Below are positions 20,767 through 29,639 of a stretch of 64,000 bases of DNA, piece by piece (the first letter of the stretch is position 1; each line of letters opens with the position of its first letter). The position numbers were made by a program, and so were the translations under genes. The stretch spans positions 1 through 64,000 of the forward strand of contig PKUO01000003.1 of assembly GCA_002869585.1 (NCBI GenBank). The letters run 5' to 3'. Source of the stretch: Sedimenticola sp. (GTDB lineage: Bacteria > Pseudomonadota > Gammaproteobacteria > Chromatiales > Chromatiaceae). The notes under the pieces were generated by a model, which did no database searches, was not told the origin of the DNA, and saw only the letters and a list, made by a program, of their open reading frames with translations.

Positions 20767-21696
20767 ATGAATCTGCGCGACTTGAAATATCTCATTGCGG
20801 TTGCAGAAAGCAAGCATTTCGGCAAGGCGGCGGAACGCTGCTTCGTCAGCCAGCCGACCCTCAGCAGCCAGATAAAAAAGCTCGAGGAACAGCTGGGTGT
20901 GACCATTTTCGAACGCAGCAACCGCTCGGTAGAGCTGACACCGGTGGGTGAGGCAATCATCGATCATGCGCGCAGATGCACCGAACAGGCAGAGGCCCTG
21001 GTGCAAACCGCCAAGATCTACCAGGACCCTCTCGCCGGGCAGTTACGCATCGGCGCCATCCCGACCCTCAGCCCCTACCTGATCCCGCTGATCTTCCAGG
21101 CGTTGAAACAGGGTTACCCGCAACTGCATCCGGTGTTTTCCGATGAGGTCACCGGGGCGCTGGAGTCACGCCTGAGCAATCACGAAATCGATGTCGCGGT
21201 GCTCGCCACCCCCGCCCGGGACAAGGGGTTCGAGGAGATCCCGCTGTTCGACGAGCCATTCTGGCTGATACACCCGCTCCAGCACCCGCTCTACACCAAG
21301 GACGAAATCACCCGCGAAGACCTGCGCGACGTGGAGATGCTGCTGCTCTCGGACGAACACTGCCTGTCGCGCCAGATCGTGGAGATCTGTCAGCTCGACA
21401 CCAAGCCGAAACAACGGGAACTGGACGAGTTGCGGGCATTCGGCCTGGAGACACTGATCCAGTTCGTCTCCACCGGTTTCGGCTGCACCCTGGTGCCGGC
21501 GCTGGCGGTGCATGGCGGACGCATGACCGGTTCAGGCGTGATCGCCCGCAAACTGGAGGTGCCCGAGGCCTTCCGCCGTGTGCGACTGGTCTACCGACCC
21601 AACTTTCCCCGCCTGCAGGCCCTTCAGGCCCTGGCCGGGATCATTCTCAAGACCCTGCCGAATACTGTACGAAAAATACCCCAACAGTCCGCTTAG
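20767..21696 (+). CDS. oxyR: LysR-type peroxide sensor OxyR
   Basis: A 309-residue regulator with an N-terminal winged helix-turn-helix (MNLRDLKYLIAVAESKHFGKAAERC) and the effector domain. The two redox cysteines are present in HCLSRQIVEIC with the 9-residue spacing of E. coli Cys199 and Cys208, which identifies OxyR rather than a general LysR protein. On peroxide exposure the disulfide form activates defence genes. It is divergent from rubrerythrin, which fits direct control of that group. Confidence 0.93.
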   Translation: MNLRDLKYLIAVAESKHFGKAAERCFVSQPTLSSQIKKLEEQLGVTIFERSNRSVELTPVGEAIIDHARRCTEQAEALVQTAKIYQDPLAGQLRIGAIPTLSPYLIPLIFQALKQGYPQLHPVFSDEVTGALESRLSNHEIDVAVLATPARDKGFEEIPLFDEPFWLIHPLQHPLYTKDEITREDLRDVEMLLLSDEHCLSRQIVEICQLDTKPKQRELDELRAFGLETLIQFVSTGFGCTLVPALAVHGGRMTGSGVIARKLEVPEAFRRVRLVYRPNFPRLQALQALAGIILKTLPNTVRKIPQQSA

Positions 21697-21715
21697 ACCT
21701 GGGCCTGCGCCAACA

Positions 21716-23497
21716 CTAGGCCATCTCGTCCAGAAACACCTCGAACGGCATCGGTTTGTGGAACAGAAAGCCCTGAAACTCCTTGCAGCCAAGACCCGCG
21801 AGAAACTGCCACTCGGCTTCGTTCTCCACCCCCTCGGCGATCACCCCGAGATTGAAATGACCGGCCATGGCGATGATGGTCTCGATGATAGCCGCATCGC
21901 CCGGGCTGCTGTCCACGTTGCGCACAAAACTGCGATCGATCTTGATCCGGTCAATCGGTAGCTGCTTGATGTAGGAGAGGGATGAATAGCCGGTGCCGAA
22001 ATCATCGATGGAAAAGCCGACGCCCAGCTCGCGCATACGGTACATCTTGTTGATGGCGTCATCCACATTATTAAGCAGGGTACCCTCGGTCAGCTCAAAC
22101 TCCAGACGCCCCGGCGCGACGCCGGTTTCGCTCAGAATCCGCCTGACGCGGGTAACAAAATCGGCCTGGTGAAAATACTTTGCGCTCAGGTTCACCGCGA
22201 TGTAGCCCGAATCGGGCAGCAACTGGTGCGCCTCCAGTTGATTGACATAGTCACAGGCGCGTCTGAGAACCCAGTCACTGAGCGGCACGATAAACCCTGA
22301 TTTCTCCGCCATCGGAATAAATGTGGCGGGTGAAACCAACCCTTTTTGCGGATGCTGCCAGCGGATCAGCGCCTCAGCCCCGATCATCTCCCCGGCCTGA
22401 TCCACCTGGGGCTGCAGATAGAGGTTGAACTGTTCATCCCGCAAACCCACCCGCATTTCGCTATCGAGCATCAGGCGCTTTTCGGCATCGGCAGCCATCC
22501 CCGCCTCGAAAAAATGCAAGGTGTTACGACCCAGCGCCTTGGCCTGGTACATGGCGAGACTGCCCTGTCCCAGCAGCATATCACCGCTTATCTCACCATC
22601 CGAGAAGAGGACGATGCCCACGCTGGCGGCCACCGCCAGAGAACGGTTGTCCACACGACTGGGCTCGGATATGGCTGCCTGCACTGTGCTGGCCAACTGC
22701 ACCGCCCGCTGACGCACCTTATCAGCCGGCCCGCTGATCAATGGCCATAAGATCACGAACTCATCGCTGCCGAGGCGGGCCACGCAGAGCTCCTGGTAGT
22801 GGATAGCACCTAAGCGCCCGGCCACCTCCCGGATGATGGCGTCACCGATGGCATAACCCAGGGATTCGTTGATATCCCGGAAATTGTCCAGGTCGACATA
22901 CAGCAGAACACCATGCCGGCCGGTATCCTTCACCTGCCCAAGGGCGGCGTCGAGATGCACCAGCAGATCACGGCGATTGGACAGTCCAGTAAGGTCATCG
23001 TGATAGGCGAGATGCTCGATATGCTCTTCTGCCTCCTTACGCCGGGAGACCTCCCGGATCACGCGCTCGTGCTGAAGCGCTGCATTGCAACCCAGATTCA
23101 GACGTTCAAAGATCGGCACCAGCGCCCTGATCAGATCATCCTGCAAGGGCGCATTCAGCCGTTCCATCACAAATGTTCCCATGCCCATCATCGGAAACAG
23201 GTGAAAATAACGGCCCTCATCCTCAATCACACTCGGTTCGCTCATGCGGCCATCCGCTTGCGAGCAGGAGGCGATCAAGCCTTCGATCTTCCCCAGGTGT
23301 TGCCGGACCCGCATACCCCCCTCCGGCATCGAGATACGCAGGGTGTTTCCAGAGCCGGGACTGGCGCCCTTCGGCAGCTCGGCATCCGCCTCGTAACACA
23401 GGTAGAGATGGACGCGACGAATCGGCAGGCGACGCAGGCAGACCTCCATGAAGCGCCTCACCATGGGCCGCAACTGGGGGCTCAAACCGATATTCAT
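21716..23497 (-). CDS. GGDEF-EAL protein (EAL intact, GGDEF degenerate), possibly C-terminal part of a FIST fusion
   Basis: The 593-residue product has an N-terminal GAF-like region, a GGDEF domain (from about residue 165) and an EAL domain (from about 335). The EAL domain keeps AEALIRW and DDFGTGYSSL, so c-di-GMP hydrolysis is likely. The GGDEF site reads GSDEF and lacks an RxxD I-site, so cyclase activity is doubtful. Protein-like sequence continues upstream of the first ATG (LDTLSLIAIQHELAM in frame) without another start codon and meets the end of the FIST gene at a G7 run. The two were probably one gene. Confidence 0.85.
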   Translation of the reverse strand: MNIGLSPQLRPMVRRFMEVCLRRLPIRRVHLYLCYEADAELPKGASPGSGNTLRISMPEGGMRVRQHLGKIEGLIASCSQADGRMSEPSVIEDEGRYFHLFPMMGMGTFVMERLNAPLQDDLIRALVPIFERLNLGCNAALQHERVIREVSRRKEAEEHIEHLAYHDDLTGLSNRRDLLVHLDAALGQVKDTGRHGVLLYVDLDNFRDINESLGYAIGDAIIREVAGRLGAIHYQELCVARLGSDEFVILWPLISGPADKVRQRAVQLASTVQAAISEPSRVDNRSLAVAASVGIVLFSDGEISGDMLLGQGSLAMYQAKALGRNTLHFFEAGMAADAEKRLMLDSEMRVGLRDEQFNLYLQPQVDQAGEMIGAEALIRWQHPQKGLVSPATFIPMAEKSGFIVPLSDWVLRRACDYVNQLEAHQLLPDSGYIAVNLSAKYFHQADFVTRVRRILSETGVAPGRLEFELTEGTLLNNVDDAINKMYRMRELGVGFSIDDFGTGYSSLSYIKQLPIDRIKIDRSFVRNVDSSPGDAAIIETIIAMAGHFNLGVIAEGVENEAEWQFLAGLGCKEFQGFLFHKPMPFEVFLDEMA

Positions 23498-23553
23498 CGC
23501 CAGCTCATGCTGGATGGCGATCAGACTCAGTGTGTCGAGTTTTTCGTTGGGAT

Positions 23554-24699
23554 TCAGCGCCCTGCCCCCCCGATCACCGTCGTCTTGTTCAAGAAGTGGA
23601 TCACCCCCTGGGATGAACTGGCAATCTCCCCGAGCGACAGGATTCCAGCGATAAGCGTTGCCTGCGGCAGGGCGCTTTGGATGGAGGCCAGCTCAGCCGG
23701 GTAGTCCGGACCAAGAAACAGCTCCCGCGAAATGCAGTCAACCACCACCGCATACAGACTCTCGGCACGCTCATAGTTCGGCGCCAGCTTGGGCCGCAGC
23801 TCCAGGGTCGCCTGCGCTGCCGCGGCAATCAGCTGTGGCGGTTTTGCGTGGAGAATATAGACCATGGTATTCGGCGAGATACTGCCGGCGCATTCGATCA
23901 CCTCACCCTGGCTACGGATGGGGTCTCTGACCAGGTACTCGCTGTCCAGTTGCGCCATGCCAAAGGGGTAGGATTTTGCGACACTGAAAAAATCGCTGAA
24001 ATCGAGCGCTTGCCCGGCATGCCCTTCGAGAATATCGCGATAAAAAGAGAATGCCGGCTGATAATTGATGCTCTGTATCCGGTTGCCTTCCGAACCGGTC
24101 ACCAGAAAGGGGCCGGCAATGCTCTCCCAGCCATGATGCACCCCGAACGCCAAGGGCACGGGCAGACCGATAACCATTGCGGCATTCTGGTAGACCCCGG
24201 ATGCGGTGACCAGGCAGGGATTGTGCGAGAAATCGAGATAACCCGCCCCGGCGCCGAAGACCGTGGTATCCGGTCCAAACCGGTCATACAGGCAGGCGAC
24301 AAAGTTGTCGATGCCCCGGCTCTGGCCATCGATCAGCAGCAGTGCACCAGCTGGACTGGCGCCAGGAAAACATTGGGCGAGTTCTTCCGCAATCAGCTCA
24401 TCCGGGCGATCGATATCCTCTACCAGGCAAGGGGTCAGTTCCAGCGTCATACCGCAGATCAGTGCACCATCGTGAAAATGCTCCTGATCATGAATAATGC
24501 CTGGAAACACCCCCGCAAAGACCGGCACCGGCAGTTCGGCAAACAGGGCGGGGAGTTGCTGTAGATCATATTGGGGCCTGCTGCAGAGAAAAATCAACAG
24601 ACTCTTTGCCCCCCGCTCCAGGGCCAGCCCTATCCCCTCCCGCAGCCCCTCAAGGGTTGCGGTGCGCTCGACATGCACGCTGGAGAAAACTATCGCCAT
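23554..24699 (-). CDS. FIST-domain sensory protein
   Basis: A 381-residue protein starting MAIVFSSVHVERTATLEGLR, with FIST_N (to about residue 200) and FIST_C domains ending in GEIASSSQGVIHFLNKTTV. FIST domains are proposed small-ligand, perhaps amino-acid, sensors and are usually linked to output domains. The frame ends in TGA right after a run of seven G. One extra G would join it in frame to the GGDEF-EAL gene downstream, giving a single FIST-GAF-GGDEF-EAL protein of about 995 residues. The start is inferred from where the conserved domain begins. Confidence 0.82.
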   Translation of the reverse strand: MAIVFSSVHVERTATLEGLREGIGLALERGAKSLLIFLCSRPQYDLQQLPALFAELPVPVFAGVFPGIIHDQEHFHDGALICGMTLELTPCLVEDIDRPDELIAEELAQCFPGASPAGALLLIDGQSRGIDNFVACLYDRFGPDTTVFGAGAGYLDFSHNPCLVTASGVYQNAAMVIGLPVPLAFGVHHGWESIAGPFLVTGSEGNRIQSINYQPAFSFYRDILEGHAGQALDFSDFFSVAKSYPFGMAQLDSEYLVRDPIRSQGEVIECAGSISPNTMVYILHAKPPQLIAAAAQATLELRPKLAPNYERAESLYAVVVDCISRELFLGPDYPAELASIQSALPQATLIAGILSLGEIASSSQGVIHFLNKTTVIGGAGR

Positions 24700-24976
24700 C
24701 CTGTTCTTCTTACTCTTGTTGACTGGTGACCCAATAAAACCACTAGAGAATAATAAACCGCAACGCCCCTCACCAGGGTGAAAAACCCTATGCTGACTGG
24801 AGTTTGTCGGCACAAAGCGCGATACCTTAAGAGAAATTGTTGCATTAATCCGTCTGAATACACTGAGAAATATCAACGTCTCACAGCCCTCCTTGCGACT
24901 GACACCCGCCGGATCAGCGGCTCTCCCCAGTCATTTACCGTATAATCACGGCTCAACTCAGCCGCATGGATTTCTC

Positions 24977-26272
24977 ATGAACCCGACCGACCAACCCGAC
25001 TGGGTCGCACTCGACCGACAGCACATCTGGCACCCCTACAGCTCGATCGGCTCCGGCCAGCCGGTGTTTCCCGTCGTCTCGGCCTCGGGCGTCCGCATCA
25101 GGCTGGCCGACGACCGCGAACTGATCGACGGCATGTCATCCTGGTGGAGCACCATTCACGGATATAACCACCCGGTGCTCAATCAGGCGATCCTGAATCA
25201 GATCAGCAAGATGTCCCATGTCATGTTCGGCGGTCTCACCCACGAACCAGCGGCACGCCTGGCAGGGAAACTGGTCGAATTGACACCCGAACCACTGCAG
25301 ACGGTGTTCTTCGCAGATTCGGGATCGGTCGCAGTCGAAGTGGCGCTAAAGATGGCGATCCAGTACTGGCACAGCCTCGGCAAACCGCAAAAGCAGCATT
25401 TCGTCACCATCCGTTACGGTTATCACGGCGATACCTTCGGTGCCATGTCGGTGTGCGATCCGGTCACCGGTATGCACTCGCTGTTCTCCAGCGTTCTGGC
25501 CCGGCAGGCGTTCGTCGACGCGCCCATCTCGCGTTTTCGCGAACCCTGCAATCCGGCCGACCTGGCGGTTCTGGAAGAGACACTGGCCCGGGTGTCCGAG
25601 ACTACTGCGGCGGTGATCATCGAGCCGATCGTCCAGGGCGCCGGTGGCATGCGTTTCTACTCGGCCGACTACCTCAAAGCCGTGCGGCAGCTGTGCGACC
25701 GTTACGGCGTGTTGCTGATTCTCGATGAGATCGCAACCGGATTCGGGCGCACCGGAAAACTCTTTGCCTGCGAGCACGCGGGTATCGCCCCGGACATCAT
25801 GTGTGTCGGCAAGGCGCTGACCGGCGGCTACATGACTCTCGCTGCCACCCTGACCACCCAGGAGATCAGCCGCGCGATAAGCAGCGGCGACCCCGGCCTG
25901 TTCATGCACGGCCCCACCTTCATGGGCAACCCCCTGGCCTGTGCCACTGCGCTGGCCAGCATCGATCTGCTGCTTGACTCACCCTGGCAGACGCGAGTGG
26001 CAGGTATTGAGGCACAGCTTGAATCCGGTCTCGCCCCATGCCGGGGCATGCCGCAGGTGCGGGATGTGCGTGTACTGGGAGGCATCGGCGTGGTGGAACT
26101 GAAAGAGCCGGTGGATATGTGGGCCATCCCCCAAAGCTTTGTCGAGCGCGGCGTCTGGGTCAGACCCTTCGGCAGGCTGATCTACCTGATGCCACCCTTT
26201 ATCATCGGTGCACTGGACCTTGCAACCCTGACCGGCGCGGTGGCGGATGTGGTCGCCAACCTGCCTGAATAA
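24977..26272 (+). CDS. bioA: Adenosylmethionine-8-amino-7-oxononanoate aminotransferase (BioA)
   Basis: A 431-residue PLP class III aminotransferase of biotin synthesis, using SAM as amino donor to make DAPA. Diagnostic features: [10 protein letters not shown] at the N-terminus, [31 protein letters not shown], the [11 protein letters not shown] strand and the PLP lysine in [10 protein letters not shown]. The start at MNPTDQPDW is chosen over an upstream ATG at 24893 because family members begin here. Other bio genes are not nearby. It is divergent from the FIST gene. Confidence 0.94.
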   Translation: MNPTDQPDWVALDRQHIWHPYSSIGSGQPVFPVVSASGVRIRLADDRELIDGMSSWWSTIHGYNHPVLNQAILNQISKMSHVMFGGLTHEPAARLAGKLVELTPEPLQTVFFADSGSVAVEVALKMAIQYWHSLGKPQKQHFVTIRYGYHGDTFGAMSVCDPVTGMHSLFSSVLARQAFVDAPISRFREPCNPADLAVLEETLARVSETTAAVIIEPIVQGAGGMRFYSADYLKAVRQLCDRYGVLLILDEIATGFGRTGKLFACEHAGIAPDIMCVGKALTGGYMTLAATLTTQEISRAISSGDPGLFMHGPTFMGNPLACATALASIDLLLDSPWQTRVAGIEAQLESGLAPCRGMPQVRDVRVLGGIGVVELKEPVDMWAIPQSFVERGVWVRPFGRLIYLMPPFIIGALDLATLTGAVADVVANLPE

Positions 26273-26387
26273 TCTATTTTAGATTGTAAAGTTTCCGAAA
26301 TCCCTGCCGAAGAACTGAAATATATTCAAAGGTAAAAAAACAAAAAATAGTAACCGGACGACACTTTTGGTATCTGATCACGCAGCC

Positions 26388-29300
26388 ATGGAAAAGGACC
26401 CCCAGGCCCTAACCGAAGAACAGGTGCGCTTGCTCTACATGCAGGCGCCTGTAGCGAATGCGACCATCATCACGATCGCAACACTGTTCAATTTCATTCT
26501 CGGCTCAAGGGTTGAATCCGGACTTGTCGGCTACTGGGTACTGGCGCTTTACCTCTCAGCCACAATCAGGCTGGGCTACTGGTATCTGCACAAGACAAGG
26601 CCGGAGCTGCTGTCGGCAAAATCCTGGCGGCGGCACTACCTGTTCGGCACCGCCCTGGCGGGCGTCTCCTGGAGCCTGATCTATCCCCTGATCTACCTGA
26701 GCAACGACCTGCTGGTGATGATCGCCCTGCTGATTTTGATTTTCGGCGTGGTGGGTTCCGGCGTTATCATCCTCTCCGCCTATCTTCCGGCATTCGTGGT
26801 CTACGCCTACCCACAGCTCCTGACCGCCAGCGTTACCCTGTTGTTCCTCGATCCCACCACTGGCTGGATGCTGGGCCTGTCGATGCTGATCTACCTGGGA
26901 ATGACCACGCTGTTTACCCTCAACGTCAACCGCAATTTGCGCAAAACCATCAGGCTACAGACCCAGAATGAGCAGTTGATCAACGAGCTGAGCGGCGAGG
27001 TGAGCCAGCGGGAAAGCCTGATCGCGCAGCGAACCGAGGAGTTGCGGGAAAAAAACATTCAACTGAAAAAAGAGGATGAAGAGCGCAAACTGGCGCAGAT
27101 TGCACTACGCGAAAGCGAGCAACGCCTCTCGGCCATCTTCGATTCGGCGCCGGCCGGCATGGTCCTGTTTGATACCGAATTTCGTTATCAGCTTATCAAC
27201 AACACCCTGGCGGAAATCAATGACATACCTGCCGCAGACCATATCGGAAAAACGGTTGCCGAGGTACTGCCGGAAATTACAGATATCATCTATCCCCTGT
27301 TTCGGCAGATTCTCGAAACCAACCAACCGATTCTCAACCAGGAACTCACTGGCGAGACACCCAACAAACCCAATGAAATCTCGCATTTCAATATCTCCTA
27401 CTTCCCAATCCCCGGGAGTATGGGAAAGCCCAATGGTATCGGTGCCGTAGTTATCGATGTCACCGAGCGCAAGCGGACAGAAGAGGCTTTGCGCAAGAGT
27501 GAGGAGCGCTTCAACCTGGCGATGCAGGGTGCAAACGACGGTGTGTTTGACTGGAATCTGGTCACAAATGAAATCTACTACTCCCCACGCTGGAAGAGCA
27601 TGCTCGGTTATGCCGACAGCGAATTGCAGAATGATTTCTCCGCCTGGGAGGATTTGATCGACCCGGTTGATCGCGAGAAAAGCTGGGACATGCTGACCGA
27701 CTACATCAACGGCCAGCGCGACAACTTCAAGCTGGAATTTCGGATGCGCCACAAGGACGGTCATTGGGTGGATATCCTGTCGCGGGCCTTCCTGGTCAAG
27801 AATGAACAGGACAAGGCGGTGCGCGTGGTCGGCACCCATGTCGACATCAGTGAGCAGAAGAGTACCGAGGCGATGATCCATCTGCTTTCACAGACTGTCG
27901 AGCAGAGCCCCGTTCTGGTTGAAATCACCGATACCGGGGGCAGGATTCAGTACGTCAACAGCACCTTTGAGCGGGTTACCGGTTATAGCGCCGAGGAGGT
28001 GATTGGCAGGAATCCCAGCTTCCTCACTTCAGGATTGACACCGGAGAACCGCCAGCAGGAGATATGGGGGGCCTTGCATAGCGGTCAACCCTGGACGGGT
28101 GAACTGCAAAACCGCAAAAAGAACGGCGATATCTATTGGGAGAACGCGCATATCGCGCCGGTCTTCGACCCGTCAGACAAGGTGACCCACTACCTGGCCG
28201 TAAAAGAGGACATCACCGAGAAAAAGACCCAGGAGGAGCGTATCCTCCGCCAGGCGCATTTCGATGCCCTGACCGGTCTCCCCAACCGGTTTCTCGCCCT
28301 GGACCGCCTCACCCAGCTGACCAAGGAGGCGAAAAGAACCGGCACCCAGGTTGCGGTACTGTTTCTTGATCTGGACGGCTTCAAGCGGGTCAACGATAGC
28401 CTGGGGCACGAGGCCGGCGACCGCCTGCTGGTGCTGGCCGCCGACCGGCTGCTCTCCGGCGTGCGTGACGGCGATACGGTCTGTCGTCTGGGCGGTGATG
28501 AGTTCATTATTCTGCTCAGCGGTCTGACCCAGGCCGTCGATGCCCGCCCGGTGGTAATGGGGCTGATTTCACGCTTCAGAGAGCCGTTCACTCTGAACGG
28601 GCGCGATCTGATTGTGACCACCAGCATCGGTATCGCTGTTTTTCCTGAAGACGGCAATCAGCCGGCCGAACTGCTCAGCAATGCCGACACCGCCATGTAC
28701 CACTCCAAGGAGCAGGGCAGAAACACCTACCACTATTTCACCAGCGCAATGAACCAGAATGTTTCGCGCCGTCTGGCGCTGGAGGAGCAGTTGCACGGTG
28801 CGCTCGATCGCGGCGAGTTTAGCCTCAACTACCAGCCCCTGGTGGATCTGACCAGCGGCAGGATCACCGGCGCGGAGGCCCTGTTGCGCTGGCATAACAC
28901 CGCTTTGGGGGAGGTATCGCCGGAGGAGTTCATCCCCATCGCTGAACAGACCGGCTCGATTGACGAGATTGGCCAGCATGTCCTGCAGCAAGCGCTCGCC
29001 TGGACCGGCGCCTGGCGGGAAATTCAGGGCGACGGATTCAAGATCGCGGTGAACCTGTCACCCAGACAGTTCCGTAATCCACGATTGGCGACCAACATCG
29101 ATCAGGCACTGCAACAGGCGGGCGTTCCTGCCACAGCCCTGGAACTGGAGATCACCGAGGGGGTGCTGATGAGCGGACACGCCTATATCGAGAGCACGCT
29201 GACGACGCTGAAAGAGCTGGGCGTGAACATCGCCATGGATGACTTCGGAACCGGCTACTCCTCCCTCAGCTATCTGCGCAGCTACCCGTTCAATGTGCTG

Positions 29301-29540
29301 AAGATCGACCGCAGTTTCATCCATGACATCACCGTCGATCCGGCCGATCGCGAACTGGTGAATGCGGCCATCCTGATGGCCCATGGTCTCGGCCTGAAAG
29401 TGATAGCGGAAGGCGTTGAAACGCTGGAACAGCTCGAAAACCTGCGCGCCATGGGATGCGAAACCGCCCAGGGATACTACTTCAGTAAACCCGTTTCCCC
29501 CGAGGCCTTTTGCGAACTGATAGAGAAAGTATATGCGTAA
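26388..29540 (+). CDS. Membrane PAS-GGDEF-EAL c-di-GMP protein
   Basis: A roughly 1050-residue protein with about six N-terminal membrane helices (residues 20-190), a coiled coil, three PAS/PAC modules (about 240-360, 375-490, 500-620), then GGDEF and EAL domains. The GGDEF site is intact (CRLGGDEF) with an RxxD inhibitory site (RDGD) five residues before it. The EAL site is intact (AEALLRW, DDFGTGYSSL). Both synthesis and breakdown of c-di-GMP are possible. A TTG at 26367 would add seven residues; ATG at 26388 is preferred, though neither has a good ribosome-binding site. Confidence 0.9.
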   Translation: MEKDPQALTEEQVRLLYMQAPVANATIITIATLFNFILGSRVESGLVGYWVLALYLSATIRLGYWYLHKTRPELLSAKSWRRHYLFGTALAGVSWSLIYPLIYLSNDLLVMIALLILIFGVVGSGVIILSAYLPAFVVYAYPQLLTASVTLLFLDPTTGWMLGLSMLIYLGMTTLFTLNVNRNLRKTIRLQTQNEQLINELSGEVSQRESLIAQRTEELREKNIQLKKEDEERKLAQIALRESEQRLSAIFDSAPAGMVLFDTEFRYQLINNTLAEINDIPAADHIGKTVAEVLPEITDIIYPLFRQILETNQPILNQELTGETPNKPNEISHFNISYFPIPGSMGKPNGIGAVVIDVTERKRTEEALRKSEERFNLAMQGANDGVFDWNLVTNEIYYSPRWKSMLGYADSELQNDFSAWEDLIDPVDREKSWDMLTDYINGQRDNFKLEFRMRHKDGHWVDILSRAFLVKNEQDKAVRVVGTHVDISEQKSTEAMIHLLSQTVEQSPVLVEITDTGGRIQYVNSTFERVTGYSAEEVIGRNPSFLTSGLTPENRQQEIWGALHSGQPWTGELQNRKKNGDIYWENAHIAPVFDPSDKVTHYLAVKEDITEKKTQEERILRQAHFDALTGLPNRFLALDRLTQLTKEAKRTGTQVAVLFLDLDGFKRVNDSLGHEAGDRLLVLAADRLLSGVRDGDTVCRLGGDEFIILLSGLTQAVDARPVVMGLISRFREPFTLNGRDLIVTTSIGIAVFPEDGNQPAELLSNADTAMYHSKEQGRNTYHYFTSAMNQNVSRRLALEEQLHGALDRGEFSLNYQPLVDLTSGRITGAEALLRWHNTALGEVSPEEFIPIAEQTGSIDEIGQHVLQQALAWTGAWREIQGDGFKIAVNLSPRQFRNPRLATNIDQALQQAGVPATALELEITEGVLMSGHAYIESTLTTLKELGVNIAMDDFGTGYSSLSYLRSYPFNVLKIDRSFIHDITVDPADRELVNAAILMAHGLGLKVIAEGVETLEQLENLRAMGCETAQGYYFSKPVSPEAFCELIEKVYA

Positions 29541-29639
29541 GGCTTCAAATCCAACTTAAAAAGCGCTTCCTGCCGCCGGATATTTAACATATAACTAGGG
29601 TCTGTAACAGATCTGTCATACAGCGCTGGAGGCGTATCC

